Origin: CAWGOF01 sp963824225 | Lineage (GTDB): Bacteria > Acidobacteriota > Polarisedimenticolia > Polarisedimenticolales > Polarisedimenticolaceae | Direction: 5' to 3' | Assembly (NCBI GenBank): GCA_963824225.1 | Contig: CAWGOF010000003.1 | Span: forward strand, 186,001-250,000 | DNA length: 64,000 bases | Notes under the pieces: model-generated | The model's input: only the letters and a program-made list of their open reading frames with translations | Told to the model about the DNA's origin: nothing | Databases searched by the model: none | Translations under genes and position numbers: made by a program | In this document: piece after piece, positions 17,283-26,228 of the stretch | Position numbering within the stretch: the first letter of the stretch is position 1 | Layout of the letters: each line of letters starts with the position of its first letter

Positions 17283-17306
17283 CGGCGAACGGCGATCATC
17301 TATCCT
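17278..17306 (+). promoter_or_regulatory. pyrK-pyrD-pyrF promoter
   Basis: TTGACC (17278-17283), 17 bases, TATCCT (17301-17306). Start predicted near 17313, leaving a leader of about 15 bases before the pyrK ATG. Confidence 0.8.
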
Positions 17307-17327
17307 CGGCACCCGCCGGAACGACCC

Positions 17328-18128
17328 ATGCCCCAGGACCTCCGCGTAACCGTCCTGCGCAACATCGACCTCGACCCGGCGCATTTCCTGCTCGAGTTCT
17401 CCGCACCCACGATGGTCGCTTCGATGCGGCCGGCCCAGTTCTTCATGATCGGGATCCCCGGGGGCGAGACGCTGCTCCGCCGGCCGTACAGCGTGTGCGG
17501 GCTGCCCGGCACGTTCGACGACGGGCCCGCCGACGCGGCGCAGGTCTTGTACAAGATCGTCGGCCGTGGGACCGCGCTGCTCGCCGCCCTCAAGGGCGGC
17601 GCGGCCCTCGACGTGCTCGGTCCGCTCGGAAACGGTTTCGAACCGCCCGCTACCGGCGCGACCCGCCCGGTGCTCGTCGCCGGCGGCATCGGCGCGGCAC
17701 CGTTCCCGGCGCTCGTGGGCGCGCTCGGACCGACGACGACGCCGCGCATGTTCTATGGCGCGCGAGCCGCGGGCGATCTGCCGCTCGCCGATTGGTTCGG
17801 CGCTCGGACCGAGCTCACGCTGGCGACGGAAGACGGCTCGGCCGGCGTCCGGGGCCGCGTCACCGAGCCCCTCGACGCGTTCCTGCGCGCTGCGGATCCC
17901 CGGTCGCTCCACGTGTACGCGTGCGGCCCCGAGCCGATGCTCCGCGTCGTCGCGCGCCTCGCTGCGCTCCACGGCGTGCGCACCGATCTCGCGCTCGAGG
18001 CGCACATGGCGTGCGGCTTCGGCGTGTGCCTGGGTTGCGTCGTCCCCACGCGTCATGGTGCCGAGCTGCGCTACGAGCGCGTGTGCGTCGAGGGACCGGT
18101 GCGGCGCGCCGAGGAGCTCGCGTGGTGA
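17328..18128 (+). CDS. pyrK: Dihydroorotate dehydrogenase electron-transfer subunit
   Basis: Iron-sulfur flavoprotein subunit that passes electrons from dihydroorotate oxidation by PyrD to NAD. 266 residues: an FAD-binding domain (RRPYSVCGL near residue 50), an NAD-binding domain (VAGGIGAAPFPAL near 108 and VYACGPEPML near 200), and a C-terminal 2Fe-2S cluster with Cys residues in MACGFGVCLGC and a final Cys in RVCVEGPV. It overlaps pyrD by four bases and heads the plus-strand pyrK-pyrD-pyrF unit. The ATG at 17328 is the first after the promoter. Confidence 0.94.
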   Translation: MPQDLRVTVLRNIDLDPAHFLLEFSAPTMVASMRPAQFFMIGIPGGETLLRRPYSVCGLPGTFDDGPADAAQVLYKIVGRGTALLAALKGGAALDVLGPLGNGFEPPATGATRPVLVAGGIGAAPFPALVGALGPTTTPRMFYGARAAGDLPLADWFGARTELTLATEDGSAGVRGRVTEPLDAFLRAADPRSLHVYACGPEPMLRVVARLAALHGVRTDLALEAHMACGFGVCLGCVVPTRHGAELRYERVCVEGPVRRAEELAW

Positions 18129-19051
18129 GCCCCGATCTGTCGGTCGAGCTCGGGCCGCTCGCGCTCAAGAGCCCGGTGCTCGCCGCATCGGGCACGTTCG
18201 GCTACGGTGCCGAGTTCCTGCCGTACTTCGACCTCGGCGCGATCGGCGGCTTCGTGACCAAGGGGCTGTCCCCGGCCCCGCGACGCGGCAACCCGCCACC
18301 GCGGATCGTCGAGACGCCGGCGGGGATGCTGAACACGATCGGGCTCCAGAACGTCGGCGTCGACGCCTTCGTGCGCGACAAGCTTCCCGGTCTGCGGGCA
18401 TTCGACACGGCGATCATCGCGAACGTGTTCGGCGAGACGGACGCCGAGTACGTCGAGGTGTGCACCAAGCTCGATCAGGCCGCGGGCGTGCACGCGATCG
18501 AGCTCAACGTGTCGTGTCCGAACGTCGAAGAGGGCGGGATGATCTACGGCACGGACCCCCGCGCGCTCGAGCGCGTGACGCGGGCGTGTCGGCGGGCCAC
18601 GCGCCTGCCGCTGATCGTCAAGCTCTCGCCCAACGTCACGGACATCCGCGTCACCGCGCGCGCCGCCGAGGCCGGAGGCGCGGACGTGCTGTCGTTGGTC
18701 AACACGTTCGTGGGCATGGCGGTCGACGTCGAGCGCCGTCGCCCGGTCCTGACGAAGGTCTCGGGCGGGTTGTCGGGGCCAGCCATCCGGCCGCTCGCCG
18801 TGTGGATGACGTGGCAGGCGCGGCAGGCCGTGGCCCTGCCGCTGATCGGCATCGGCGGCGTCGTCGAGGCCGCGGATGCGCTCGAGTTCCTGCTCGTCGG
18901 GGCCAGCGCCGTCCAGGTCGGGACGGCGAACTTCGTCCATCCGGACGCCGCGCTGCGCGTCGTTCGCGGCCTCGAGTCGTTTCTCGCGCGCCACGGGATC
19001 CCGCGCGTTCGCGACATCGTCGGGACCCTCGAGACGGATCGCGAAGCATGA
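18125..19051 (+). CDS. pyrD: Dihydroorotate dehydrogenase, class 1B catalytic subunit
   Basis: Oxidises dihydroorotate to orotate with FMN. 308 residues with the class 1 pattern: SPVLAASGTFGYG, GFVTKGLSPAPRRGNPPPR, NTIGLQNVGVDAF, the catalytic-loop region ELNVSCPNVEEGG (Cys as base, as in class 1), and the FMN-binding IGIGGVVEAADALEFLLVGA. Pairing with pyrK supports the NAD-linked 1B type. Start chosen at the GTG that forms a GTGA overlap with pyrK; a second GTG three bases earlier is possible. GAGGAG precedes it. Confidence 0.95.
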   Translation: MSPDLSVELGPLALKSPVLAASGTFGYGAEFLPYFDLGAIGGFVTKGLSPAPRRGNPPPRIVETPAGMLNTIGLQNVGVDAFVRDKLPGLRAFDTAIIANVFGETDAEYVEVCTKLDQAAGVHAIELNVSCPNVEEGGMIYGTDPRALERVTRACRRATRLPLIVKLSPNVTDIRVTARAAEAGGADVLSLVNTFVGMAVDVERRRPVLTKVSGGLSGPAIRPLAVWMTWQARQAVALPLIGIGGVVEAADALEFLLVGASAVQVGTANFVHPDAALRVVRGLESFLARHGIPRVRDIVGTLETDREA

Positions 19052-19761
19052 GCTCTGCTGCGCGCGAGCGGATCCTCGTGGCCCTCGACACCCCGCGCGC
19101 GGGCGACGCGCGGCGCCTCGTCGCGGCCCTCGGCGGACGTGTCCGGGGGTTCAAGGTCGGCCTCGAGCTGTTCAGCGCGTGCGGTCCCGATCTCGTGCGC
19201 GAGCTCCGCGCCGAGGGCCACGACGTGTTCGTCGACCTCAAGCTGCACGATATTCCGAACACGGTCGCGGCCGCCGCGTCGGCGCTCGCCGGGCTCGGCG
19301 CGACGCTCCTGACCGTTCACGCGGCGGGCGGACCGGAGATGCTCCGCGCCGCGGTCCGCGGCGCGGCCGAGGGAGCCGAGCGGGCCTCGGTCCCGCGACC
19401 GGCGGTGCTCGCGGTCACGGTCCTGACGAGCCTCGACGACGCGGCGCTCGAGCGCGTCGGCCTCGCCGGCCCGTGTGCCCAGGCCGTCGATCGCCTCGCG
19501 GCTCTGGCCCGGGACGCCGGGGTCGATGGCGTCGTGTGCTCCCCGCACGAGATCGGGATCGCTCGCCGGCGTCTCCCGACCGGGCTGATCGTGGTACCCG
19601 GGATCCGGCCGGCGGGTGGCGCAGCGGACGACCAAGCGCGCGTCGCGACACCGCGTGCGGCGCTCGCCCTTGGCGCCGATCGCCTCGTGATCGGCCGGCC
19701 GCTGACCCGCGCCGACGACCCGGTCGCGGCCCTGGCCGCGATCGCATCCGACATCGGCTGA
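19048..19761 (+). CDS. pyrF: Orotidine 5'-phosphate decarboxylase
   Basis: Last step of UMP synthesis. 237 residues with the catalytic network of the family: LVALDTP at the N-terminus, FKVGLELF, VFVDLKLHDIPNTV (the Asp-Lys-x-x-Asp catalytic array), a phosphate loop near VVPGIRP and GADRLVIGRPLTRADDPVAA at the end. ATGA overlap with pyrD. Last gene of the plus-strand pyr unit. Confidence 0.95.
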   Translation: MSSAARERILVALDTPRAGDARRLVAALGGRVRGFKVGLELFSACGPDLVRELRAEGHDVFVDLKLHDIPNTVAAAASALAGLGATLLTVHAAGGPEMLRAAVRGAAEGAERASVPRPAVLAVTVLTSLDDAALERVGLAGPCAQAVDRLAALARDAGVDGVVCSPHEIGIARRRLPTGLIVVPGIRPAGGAADDQARVATPRAALALGADRLVIGRPLTRADDPVAALAAIASDIG

Positions 19762-19820
19762 CCCGCGCCCGAGCGGCAGCCGAGCGGGTTGCGGGTACAG
19801 TGTCGACGGAGGAACGGTCG

Positions 19821-20651
19821 GTGAGCCGTGCATGGATCCTCGTGGTCCTGCTGCCCGCGGTCTTCGCGCTCGGCGCGCCGAGCGAGCCGCGCGCGACCGA
19901 TCCTCCGGTCCTGCACGTCGAGGACGTCGTCCGCTGGCACGTGGCCGGCGTTGCGCCAGGCGAGATCGTCGCCCGGATCCAGGCGTCCGCGGTCGACTTC
20001 GATCTGAGCGACGAGATGGTCGAAGAGCTGCGCCTCGCCGGACTCCCGGACACCGTGCTCGTCGCCATGCGCGAGCGCCAGGCGGCGCTGCATCCGGCCG
20101 CGCCTCCACCCGTCGCCGAGCCGTCCCCCGAGGCGACGAGCGCGCTCGTGCTGCACGTGCACGGGGCGAAGCCGGACGAGCCGGCGCGTCTGAGCCTCCC
20201 CACGCGCGTGCCGAGCGAGATCGCGACACGCCTTTCGATCGAGGACCCGGCGCCCGTCGTGACCGGCATCGCGCTCTACGCCGCGTGCCTGCGCGCGACG
20301 CACGTCCCGAGCCACTGGCGCGCCGAGTCGCCGCTCGGCCGCGACTTCGCCACGATGCCGCGCCACGAGATGCTGCTGTTCGTGCCGCTCGAGCCGCTGG
20401 AGTCCCAGGCGCCGAAGGCGTCCGATTCCAGGCTCGCCGTCGAGGCGCCGGCGAAGCTCGAGATCCCCCTCGACCCCGCGGACACGCACGACCTGGACCT
20501 CGGGATCGCCGTGCGCATCGGCGAGCGGTACTACAGGATGGATTCCGATACGTGGAGCGCCTTCGCGCTGGCCGACCACGCGGACGGGCTCGAAGCGCAG
20601 GTGGGGAGCGGTACGAGCGGCCTGCGCGTGCGGTTCGTCCGACCGGGCTAG
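19821..20651 (+). CDS. Secreted protein with an N-terminal helical pair motif, function unknown
   Basis: A 276-residue exported protein (signal peptide about residues 1-24) starting at GTG after GGAGGAAC. Residues 33-80 (VEDVVRWHVAGVAPGEIVAR, then KIRASGADF-like ASAVDFDLSDEMVEELRLAG) resemble a short domain I have seen in secreted proteins of Acidobacteria and related groups, built as two helix pairs. The remaining ~180 residues look beta-rich and match nothing I know. It may be the last gene of the pyr unit (59-base gap) but has no functional link to it. Its TAG shares CTAG with the smc stop. Confidence 0.6.
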   Translation: MSRAWILVVLLPAVFALGAPSEPRATDPPVLHVEDVVRWHVAGVAPGEIVARIQASAVDFDLSDEMVEELRLAGLPDTVLVAMRERQAALHPAAPPPVAEPSPEATSALVLHVHGAKPDEPARLSLPTRVPSEIATRLSIEDPAPVVTGIALYAACLRATHVPSHWRAESPLGRDFATMPRHEMLLFVPLEPLESQAPKASDSRLAVEAPAKLEIPLDPADTHDLDLGIAVRIGERYYRMDSDTWSAFALADHADGLEAQVGSGTSGLRVRFVRPG

Positions 20652-23600
20652 CGCAGCTCGAGCGACATGAGCTTCGACACGCCGGGCTCCTGCATCGTCA
20701 CGCCGTAGAGCAACCGCGCGGCCTCCATCGTCACCTTGTTGTGGGTCACGATGATGAACTGCGTTTGCCCGGCGTATTCGCCGAGCATCCGCGTGAACCG
20801 CGAAACGTTGACGTCGTCGAGCGCCGCGTCGACCTCGTCGAGCATGCAGAACGGCGACGGCTGGTAGCGGAAGATCGCGAACAACAGCGCGATCGCCGAC
20901 AGCGACTTCTCGCCGCCCGACAACAGCGTGATGTTCGCCAGACGCTTGCCCGGCGGCTGGGCCAGGATCTCGACGCCGCACTCGAGCACGTCCTCGCTCT
21001 CCTCGAGGCGCAGGTCGGCACGGCCGCCGCGGAACAGCAGCTGGAACACCTCCTGGTACGACCGCCGGATCGATTCGAACGCCTCGAGGAACTTCTCGCG
21101 CGACGAGCGATTGATGCGCCGGATCGTCTCGCGTAGCGAGGCCATCGACTGATCGAGATCGAGGCGCTGCGTCGCGAGGAACCGTTGCCGCTCCTCGAGC
21201 TCGGCGAACTCCTCGACCGCGGTCATGTTCACCGGGCCCAAGGCCTCGATCCGCGCTCGCAGGTCGACCAGCACCGCTTCGACCTGCGCCGCGTCGATCG
21301 CACCGAGGTCGATGCCCGCAGCAACCGCGGTATCGCGCGCGGTCGACGCGTCGACCCCCAGCTCCTGCCGGGCCAGCTCGTCGAGGTGCTCGCGCGCGGC
21401 GTCGAGGCGGCCGCGCTCGATCGCCGCGTCCCGCGTCACCTCGCGCAGCGCGTCGAGGGCCTCGCGCGCCGTGCGCAGGCTGGTCTCCCGCTCGGCCACA
21501 CGCGCGCGGAGCTCGGCCAGATCGGCCGCACCGAGGCTCAGGGCTCGAGCGAGCTCCTCGCGCAGCGCGAGCGCCTCGGCCCGCTCGACCTCGACCCGCT
21601 CGAGCTCGGCGCGGGCGTCGCTCGCGCGCCGGCGCGCGGCATCGGCGTCGGCCCGGGCCGCAGCCATTCGCCCCGCCAGCTCCTGCGTTTCGAGCGCCAG
21701 GCGTCGCAGCTCGTTCTCGAGCGCCTCCTGGCGCTCCCCGCGCGCCGCCAGCCCCTCGCGGGCGACGCTCGTCGAGCCGACCGCCAGCTCGAGCTCGGCC
21801 TCGACCGCCTCGGCCGCGCGCACCGTCTCGGCGAGCTGCGCCGCGAGCTCGTCGTGGCGCGCTTCGGCGCGTCCGACCGTCGTGCGCTGTTCGGCGAGTC
21901 GCTCGAGCAGCCGCTCGGCCTCGTCGCCCAGCGAGCCCAGCTCGTCGCTCAGGATCTCGCTGCGCCGCTCGGTGCGCTCGTGCTCGTCGTGTGCGCGCCG
22001 CGCTCGGACCTCCACCTCGACCAGATCGTGGGCCCGCGTTTCGACCTCGGCGCGCCTCTCGCGCAGGTCGGACTCGAGGCCCGCGCGCTCGGAGCGCCGG
22101 GCCTCGAGCGTCTCGGCCAGGGCCACCGCCCGCGCGCCGGCCGCGGCCTCGGCTTGCCGCGCCTCGTGCGTCCGGCGCTTGTGCGCCAGGAGACCGTGGT
22201 CTCCCGCGCGGCACTGCCCGGCCCACACGAGACCCGATGCCTGGACGACGTCGCCGTCCGTCGTGACGTAGTCGGCACGCGGGTGCCGGCGGTGCAGCTC
22301 GAGCGCCGCACGAAGGTCGCTCACGAGCACCGCGTCCCCCAGCCGATCCTGGAGCATCCCGTTCGACGACGTGCGCAGGTCGAGTCGCTCGCGGAGCCGA
22401 CCGCGAACTCTCGGATCCGCGAGCACGTCGGGCGGGATCGTCGCCAGGCCGTTTCCGGCGACTCCCACCGCGGTCGCGCCGGTGGGCCGCGTGCGTCCGA
22501 GGAGCCCGGTTCGACCCGCCCCATGCCGGCGCACGATCGCCGCCGCCCGCTCGAGATCCACGTCGTCCTCGACGATCACCGTCGGCAGGAACGTCTCGAG
22601 GTACGACTCGGCCAGCGCCTCGATCTCCGGTCCGGCCTCGATGTAGTCGGCCACGACCCCGTGGGTCCGGACACCCTCGCGCTGGCCCTCGGACAGCACG
22701 GTGCGGACGCCGTCCGACACGCCGGCAAACCGCGTGCTGACGTCCTCGAGCGTGGCCAGCCGCGCGGCGGTCGAGCGATGCTCCTCGCGCGCCGCGCCGA
22801 GCGCGTCGCCGTCGAGCGTCTCCTGTCGGCGCGCTTCCTCGAGCTGGGCCTCGAGCCGCGCGCACTCGTCGCGCAGGCGCAGGACCTGCTCGCGCTCGGC
22901 CTCGACGGCGCTCGCGAGCGAGTGTCCCTCCCGCTCCCAGCGCGACAGGTCGTCCCCCGCTTCCGTGCGATCGGCCTCGAGCCGTGCGCGCTGCGCGGCG
23001 CTGCGATCGAGTGCCTCCTCGATCGCGCGCAGTCCGTTGCGCGCTTCGGCCGCATGGTGCAGCGCCTCGAACTGCTCGAGCCGCAGCCGCTCGACCTCGG
23101 CGCGCAGCGCTCGGCGGCGCTCGTCCGCCTGATCGAGCGCGATCTGGGCCGCCGCGACCTGCTCGCGGATCCGCTCGAGCTCGCCGCGCTCGGCCTCGGC
23201 GACCGCCCCGCGCTCGGCTCGGTCGGTCTCGCGCTCGGCGAGCGACCGCGCGAGCTGTTCTCCCTCGGCGCTGCGGCGCGACTCGAGCTCCGTCGCTTCG
23301 GCGATGCGCTGGCGCAGACCGGCGATCTGTCCCTCCTGGCGATCGAGGTCGAGATCGAGACGGTGCGCCCCCTCGGAGCGCTCGCGATGGTCGCGCTCGC
23401 CGTGGTCGATCGCCAGCCTTTCCGCGGCGATCGCGGCCTCCGTCGCCGAGACCTCGGCCGAACGGCCGACCTCGGCGTCCCGCGCCTCGCGCTCCCGCGC
23501 GATGCACGTCCGGAGCTCCGCGTCGAGACGCTCGACGCGGAGCGCCAGGTGGTTCGTCTCCTGGCGCCGCAGCTCGTCGCGCAGCCGGCGGTAGCGCCGG

Positions 23601-24238
23601 GCGCGCCCGGCCTGCCGCCGTAGAGCGCGAATCTGGCGCTCGACCTCGGCCACGACGTCCTGCACGCGCAGCAGGTTGGCCTGCGTCGCTTCGAGCTTCA
23701 GCTCGGTCAGGCGCCGCTTGTGCTTGTAGCCCGCGATGCCCGCCGCGTCCTCGATCAGCAGCCGTCGGTCCTTGGGCTTGGCGCCGAGGATCTGCTCGAT
23801 CCTGCCCTGCTCGATCGTCGCGTAGGTCCGCGCGCCGACGTGCGTCTTCTCCAGGACCTCCTGGATGTCCTTGAGGCGCGCGCGGGCCCCGTTCAGCAGG
23901 TACTCGCTGTCCCCGTCGCGGTGCAGGCGGCGCGTGACGACGACCGCATCCTCGTCCCCGAGCCCGGCAGCCGTGAGCCCGCGCAACGTGAGCGACACTT
24001 CGGCCATGCCGACCGGCTTGCGGCCCTCGCTCCCGGCGAAGATGACGTCCGACATCTCCTTGCCGCGGAGCATCCGGGCGCTCTGCTCGCCGAGGACCCA
24101 GTTGATCGCGTCACCGATGTTCGACTTGCCGCAGCCGTTCGGTCCGACGATCGCGGTGATGCCCTCGGGGAACAGCACCTCGGTGCGGTCGACGAACGAC
24201 TTGAAGCCTGCGATCTCGACGCGCTCGAGCTTCAGCAT
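20648..24238 (-). CDS. smc: Chromosome segregation protein SMC
   Basis: Long coiled-coil ATPase that compacts and segregates chromosomes with ScpA/ScpB. 1196 residues, the normal length, in one intact frame. Walker A is GPNGCGKSN (residues 32-40). Two long Glu/Arg-rich coiled coils flank a hinge near residues 500-660 (FAGVSDGVRTVL to ADYVTTDGDVVQASG). The C-terminal head has the signature LLSGGEKSLSAIALLFAIF and Walker B PFCMLDEVDAALDD. Transcribed from an extended -10 promoter just after the polyprenyl synthase gene. Confidence 0.97.
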   Translation of the reverse strand: MLKLERVEIAGFKSFVDRTEVLFPEGITAIVGPNGCGKSNIGDAINWVLGEQSARMLRGKEMSDVIFAGSEGRKPVGMAEVSLTLRGLTAAGLGDEDAVVVTRRLHRDGDSEYLLNGARARLKDIQEVLEKTHVGARTYATIEQGRIEQILGAKPKDRRLLIEDAAGIAGYKHKRRLTELKLEATQANLLRVQDVVAEVERQIRALRRQAGRARRYRRLRDELRRQETNHLALRVERLDAELRTCIAREREARDAEVGRSAEVSATEAAIAAERLAIDHGERDHRERSEGAHRLDLDLDRQEGQIAGLRQRIAEATELESRRSAEGEQLARSLAERETDRAERGAVAEAERGELERIREQVAAAQIALDQADERRRALRAEVERLRLEQFEALHHAAEARNGLRAIEEALDRSAAQRARLEADRTEAGDDLSRWEREGHSLASAVEAEREQVLRLRDECARLEAQLEEARRQETLDGDALGAAREEHRSTAARLATLEDVSTRFAGVSDGVRTVLSEGQREGVRTHGVVADYIEAGPEIEALAESYLETFLPTVIVEDDVDLERAAAIVRRHGAGRTGLLGRTRPTGATAVGVAGNGLATIPPDVLADPRVRGRLRERLDLRTSSNGMLQDRLGDAVLVSDLRAALELHRRHPRADYVTTDGDVVQASGLVWAGQCRAGDHGLLAHKRRTHEARQAEAAAGARAVALAETLEARRSERAGLESDLRERRAEVETRAHDLVEVEVRARRAHDEHERTERRSEILSDELGSLGDEAERLLERLAEQRTTVGRAEARHDELAAQLAETVRAAEAVEAELELAVGSTSVAREGLAARGERQEALENELRRLALETQELAGRMAAARADADAARRRASDARAELERVEVERAEALALREELARALSLGAADLAELRARVAERETSLRTAREALDALREVTRDAAIERGRLDAAREHLDELARQELGVDASTARDTAVAAGIDLGAIDAAQVEAVLVDLRARIEALGPVNMTAVEEFAELEERQRFLATQRLDLDQSMASLRETIRRINRSSREKFLEAFESIRRSYQEVFQLLFRGGRADLRLEESEDVLECGVEILAQPPGKRLANITLLSGGEKSLSAIALLFAIFRYQPSPFCMLDEVDAALDDVNVSRFTRMLGEYAGQTQFIIVTHNKVTMEAARLLYGVTMQEPGVSKLMSLELR

Positions 24239-24281
24239 CCGATCCGCTCACCCCTAGGTCGCCGCAACGCGCGATCCACGC

Positions 24282-24290
24282 ACTATACCA
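24282..24290 (-). promoter_or_regulatory. Extended -10 promoter for smc
   Basis: Minus strand TGG-TATAGT (24290-24282). No good -35. Start predicted near 24275, about 37 bases before the smc ATG. Confidence 0.5.
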
Positions 24291-24356
24291 TTGCCCGCAA
24301 GATCTGGCGCCGCAGTTGCGCGGCAACGCAAGATATTGCGGACAGTCGAGCGGCGG

Positions 24357-25400
24357 TCAGCGATCGCGAGCCAGGAGCGCGTGCGGCACGGCGGCCAGAG
24401 CGCGGCGGGCCGGGCTGTCGGGGAACACGTCGAGCTCCTGCACGGCGGCCACCGCATAGCGCTCGGCGGTCCGACGAGCGCGGCGAATCGCCCCGCTCGA
24501 CACGAGTAGCTCGGTCAACCGGGCGATGTCGCCGGGATCCGCGCCGCCACACTCGACGACGCGCTGGGCCAGCTCCCGGGCCTCGCCGGCGACCGGCGAC
24601 CGCGACCGCAGGAGCTCGAGCACCGCGAGCGTCGCCTTGCCCTCCCGGAGATCGCTGGCCGCGGGCTTGCCCAGCCGGTCCGCCGTGCCGGTGAAGTCCA
24701 GCACGTCGTCGACGACCTGGAACGCCATGCCCAGGTTCCGGCCGTACCGGCCGAGAGCTTCGCGCCTCTCCGTTTCGTTGCCCGCGATCACGGCGGCGAG
24801 CTCGCAGCAGCACGAGAACAGCGCCGCGGTCTTGCGCTCCACCAGATCGAGGTACTCTTCGACGCTCAGATCGAGCCGTCCCGCGTAGCGCGTCTGGAGC
24901 ATCTCGCCTTCGGTCATGCGCAGCGTCACGTCGGCGAGCCGCTCCATCACGTCGAGGCTCCGCGCCCGGAGCGCGAGCTCCATCGCTTTCGCGAACAGAT
25001 AGTCGCCGAACAGCACGGTGACCGCGTTGCCCCAGCGCCGATTCACGGACTCCTGGCCCCGGCGCGTCGAAGCGCCGTCGATGACATCGTCGTGGATCAA
25101 CGTCGCCGAGTGGATGAACTCGAGGACCGTGGCCAGCAGCACGGCATGCGGACCGACGTACCCGCACAGCTTGGCGCACAGGAGATGCAGGGTCGGCCGG
25201 ACGCGCTTCCCGCCGGCGTCGGATACGAACGACCCCAGCTCCCGCACCAGGCGCAGCGGCGACTCGAGGCTGTCGCGGAACAACACCTCGACGCTGTCGA
25301 GGTCGTCGGTGATCAGCGGGACGATCGGCGGTTGGTCCGCAACGTTCCCGGGCAGCGACGCGACGCGTGGGGCGCGCGACGTCCCCGGAACGTGACTCAC
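24357..25400 (-). CDS. Trans-polyprenyl diphosphate synthase (IspB-like)
   Basis: Condenses isopentenyl diphosphate into long chains for quinone side chains. 347 residues starting at GTG. The two Asp-rich motifs are present: first DDVIDGASTRRG near residue 126, second DDVLDFTG near 255, plus GGKRVRP near 62 and the Lys/Gln residues around FQVVDDVLD. The residue pattern before the first Asp-rich motif (LEFIHSATLIH) is that of long-chain synthases, so an octaprenyl or similar product is likely but not certain. About 20 N-terminal residues are probably disordered. Confidence 0.85.
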   Translation of the reverse strand: MSHVPGTSRAPRVASLPGNVADQPPIVPLITDDLDSVEVLFRDSLESPLRLVRELGSFVSDAGGKRVRPTLHLLCAKLCGYVGPHAVLLATVLEFIHSATLIHDDVIDGASTRRGQESVNRRWGNAVTVLFGDYLFAKAMELALRARSLDVMERLADVTLRMTEGEMLQTRYAGRLDLSVEEYLDLVERKTAALFSCCCELAAVIAGNETERREALGRYGRNLGMAFQVVDDVLDFTGTADRLGKPAASDLREGKATLAVLELLRSRSPVAGEARELAQRVVECGGADPGDIARLTELLVSSGAIRRARRTAERYAVAAVQELDVFPDSPARRALAAVPHALLARDR

Positions 25401-25481
25401 CGCCGGCCTCGGGCTCGCCGCTCCGGTGGGACGCTGAGGATTCGCGCGAACTCGCTCTCGTACACGGGGAACCCGCGCGCG

Positions 25482-25511
25482 ATCCTACCATCCGCCGCCC
25501 CGGGGGTTCAA
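25482..25511 (-). promoter_or_regulatory. Promoter for the polyprenyl synthase gene
   Basis: Minus strand TTGAAC (25511-25506), 18 bases, TAGGAT (25487-25482) with TGG before the -10. It overlaps the lolA stop. Leader about 75 bases. Confidence 0.55.
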
Positions 25512-26200
25512 CTCCGGGACGGCGACTCGGGCCCGTGGCTGCCGCTGATCTCGGTCCCCGGTGGGGCCTCGAACGCGAACACGCCCTTCGGGAGGCGGCC
25601 GTTCCGCTGCACGCTCGAGAACCCGTACTCCATGCGGTTCCCGGCGGCATCGAGCACGTCCGCCGACTCGAGGGCGAACGCCGGTGGACGCAGCGTCACC
25701 ACGATCTTCCCGACGTCGCTGTTGCCGTCGCGCGGGACGAGGATCAAGCGCAGCGGTCCTGCGCCGCGCGCCTGCGGGGTCTCGACCGTCGCGTCGAAGA
25801 TCTGGGCCAGCGGCTTCGATCCGGCGAGCAGCACGGGCAGCAGATCGGCTTGGGATTCGAGGCGCCCCAGGAGCAGCTGGCGGTCGGCCGCCAGGTACAG
25901 CCACGTGCGGTCCCCGTCGACGATCGCGACCTTGCGCTCGGGCTCGACGTAGTCGAAGCGCAGCCGTCCCGGGCGCTCGACGAACACGCGCCCGCGCTCG
26001 GTGAGTCCCGAGCCCAAGGCGCCCGAGACGAGCGATTGCTCGAACCGAGCCTCGAGCGTCCGCGTACCGTCGAGCCACGACTGCAGGCCGGCGAGGGCAG
26101 CGGCGGCGCTCGACTCCTGGGCCAGAGCCGGCGGTCGGCCGAGCACCGCGACCGCGAGTCCCAGGGCACTGGCCAGGAGCACACCTGTTCTATACCGCAT
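25508..26200 (-). CDS. lolA: LolA-like periplasmic lipoprotein carrier
   Basis: Carries lipoproteins from the inner to the outer membrane. 230 residues with a signal peptide (residues 1-28, ending in ALAQ), then the LolA fold: an amphipathic N-terminal helix (LAGLQSWLDGTRTLEARFEQ), GRVFVERPGRLRFDYVEPER, the DGDRTWLYLAADRQL strand pair, and IVVTLRPPAFALESADVLDA. ACGGAGGTC is the ribosome binding site. Its start is 28 bases from the divergent TPR gene. No LolB is seen nearby. Confidence 0.85.
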   Translation of the reverse strand: MRYRTGVLLASALGLAVAVLGRPPALAQESSAAAALAGLQSWLDGTRTLEARFEQSLVSGALGSGLTERGRVFVERPGRLRFDYVEPERKVAIVDGDRTWLYLAADRQLLLGRLESQADLLPVLLAGSKPLAQIFDATVETPQARGAGPLRLILVPRDGNSDVGKIVVTLRPPAFALESADVLDAAGNRMEYGFSSVQRNGRLPKGVFAFEAPPGTEISGSHGPESPSRS

Positions 26201-26210
26201 CCGACCTCCG

Positions 26211-26219
26211 TGGGATAAT
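26211..26219 (+). promoter_or_regulatory. Extended -10 element for the TPR gene
   Basis: TGG-GATAAT (26211-26219) lies nine bases before the ATG at 26229, so the mRNA would be nearly leaderless. No clear -35. Confidence 0.45.
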
Positions 26220-26228
26220 CAGTCTGCC

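Noticed and set aside
19317..23507. A 1396-codon minus-strand frame overlapping smc
   Set aside because: Same strand but wrong frame; the product is Arg/Gly-rich noise, while the smc frame has all ATPase motifs.
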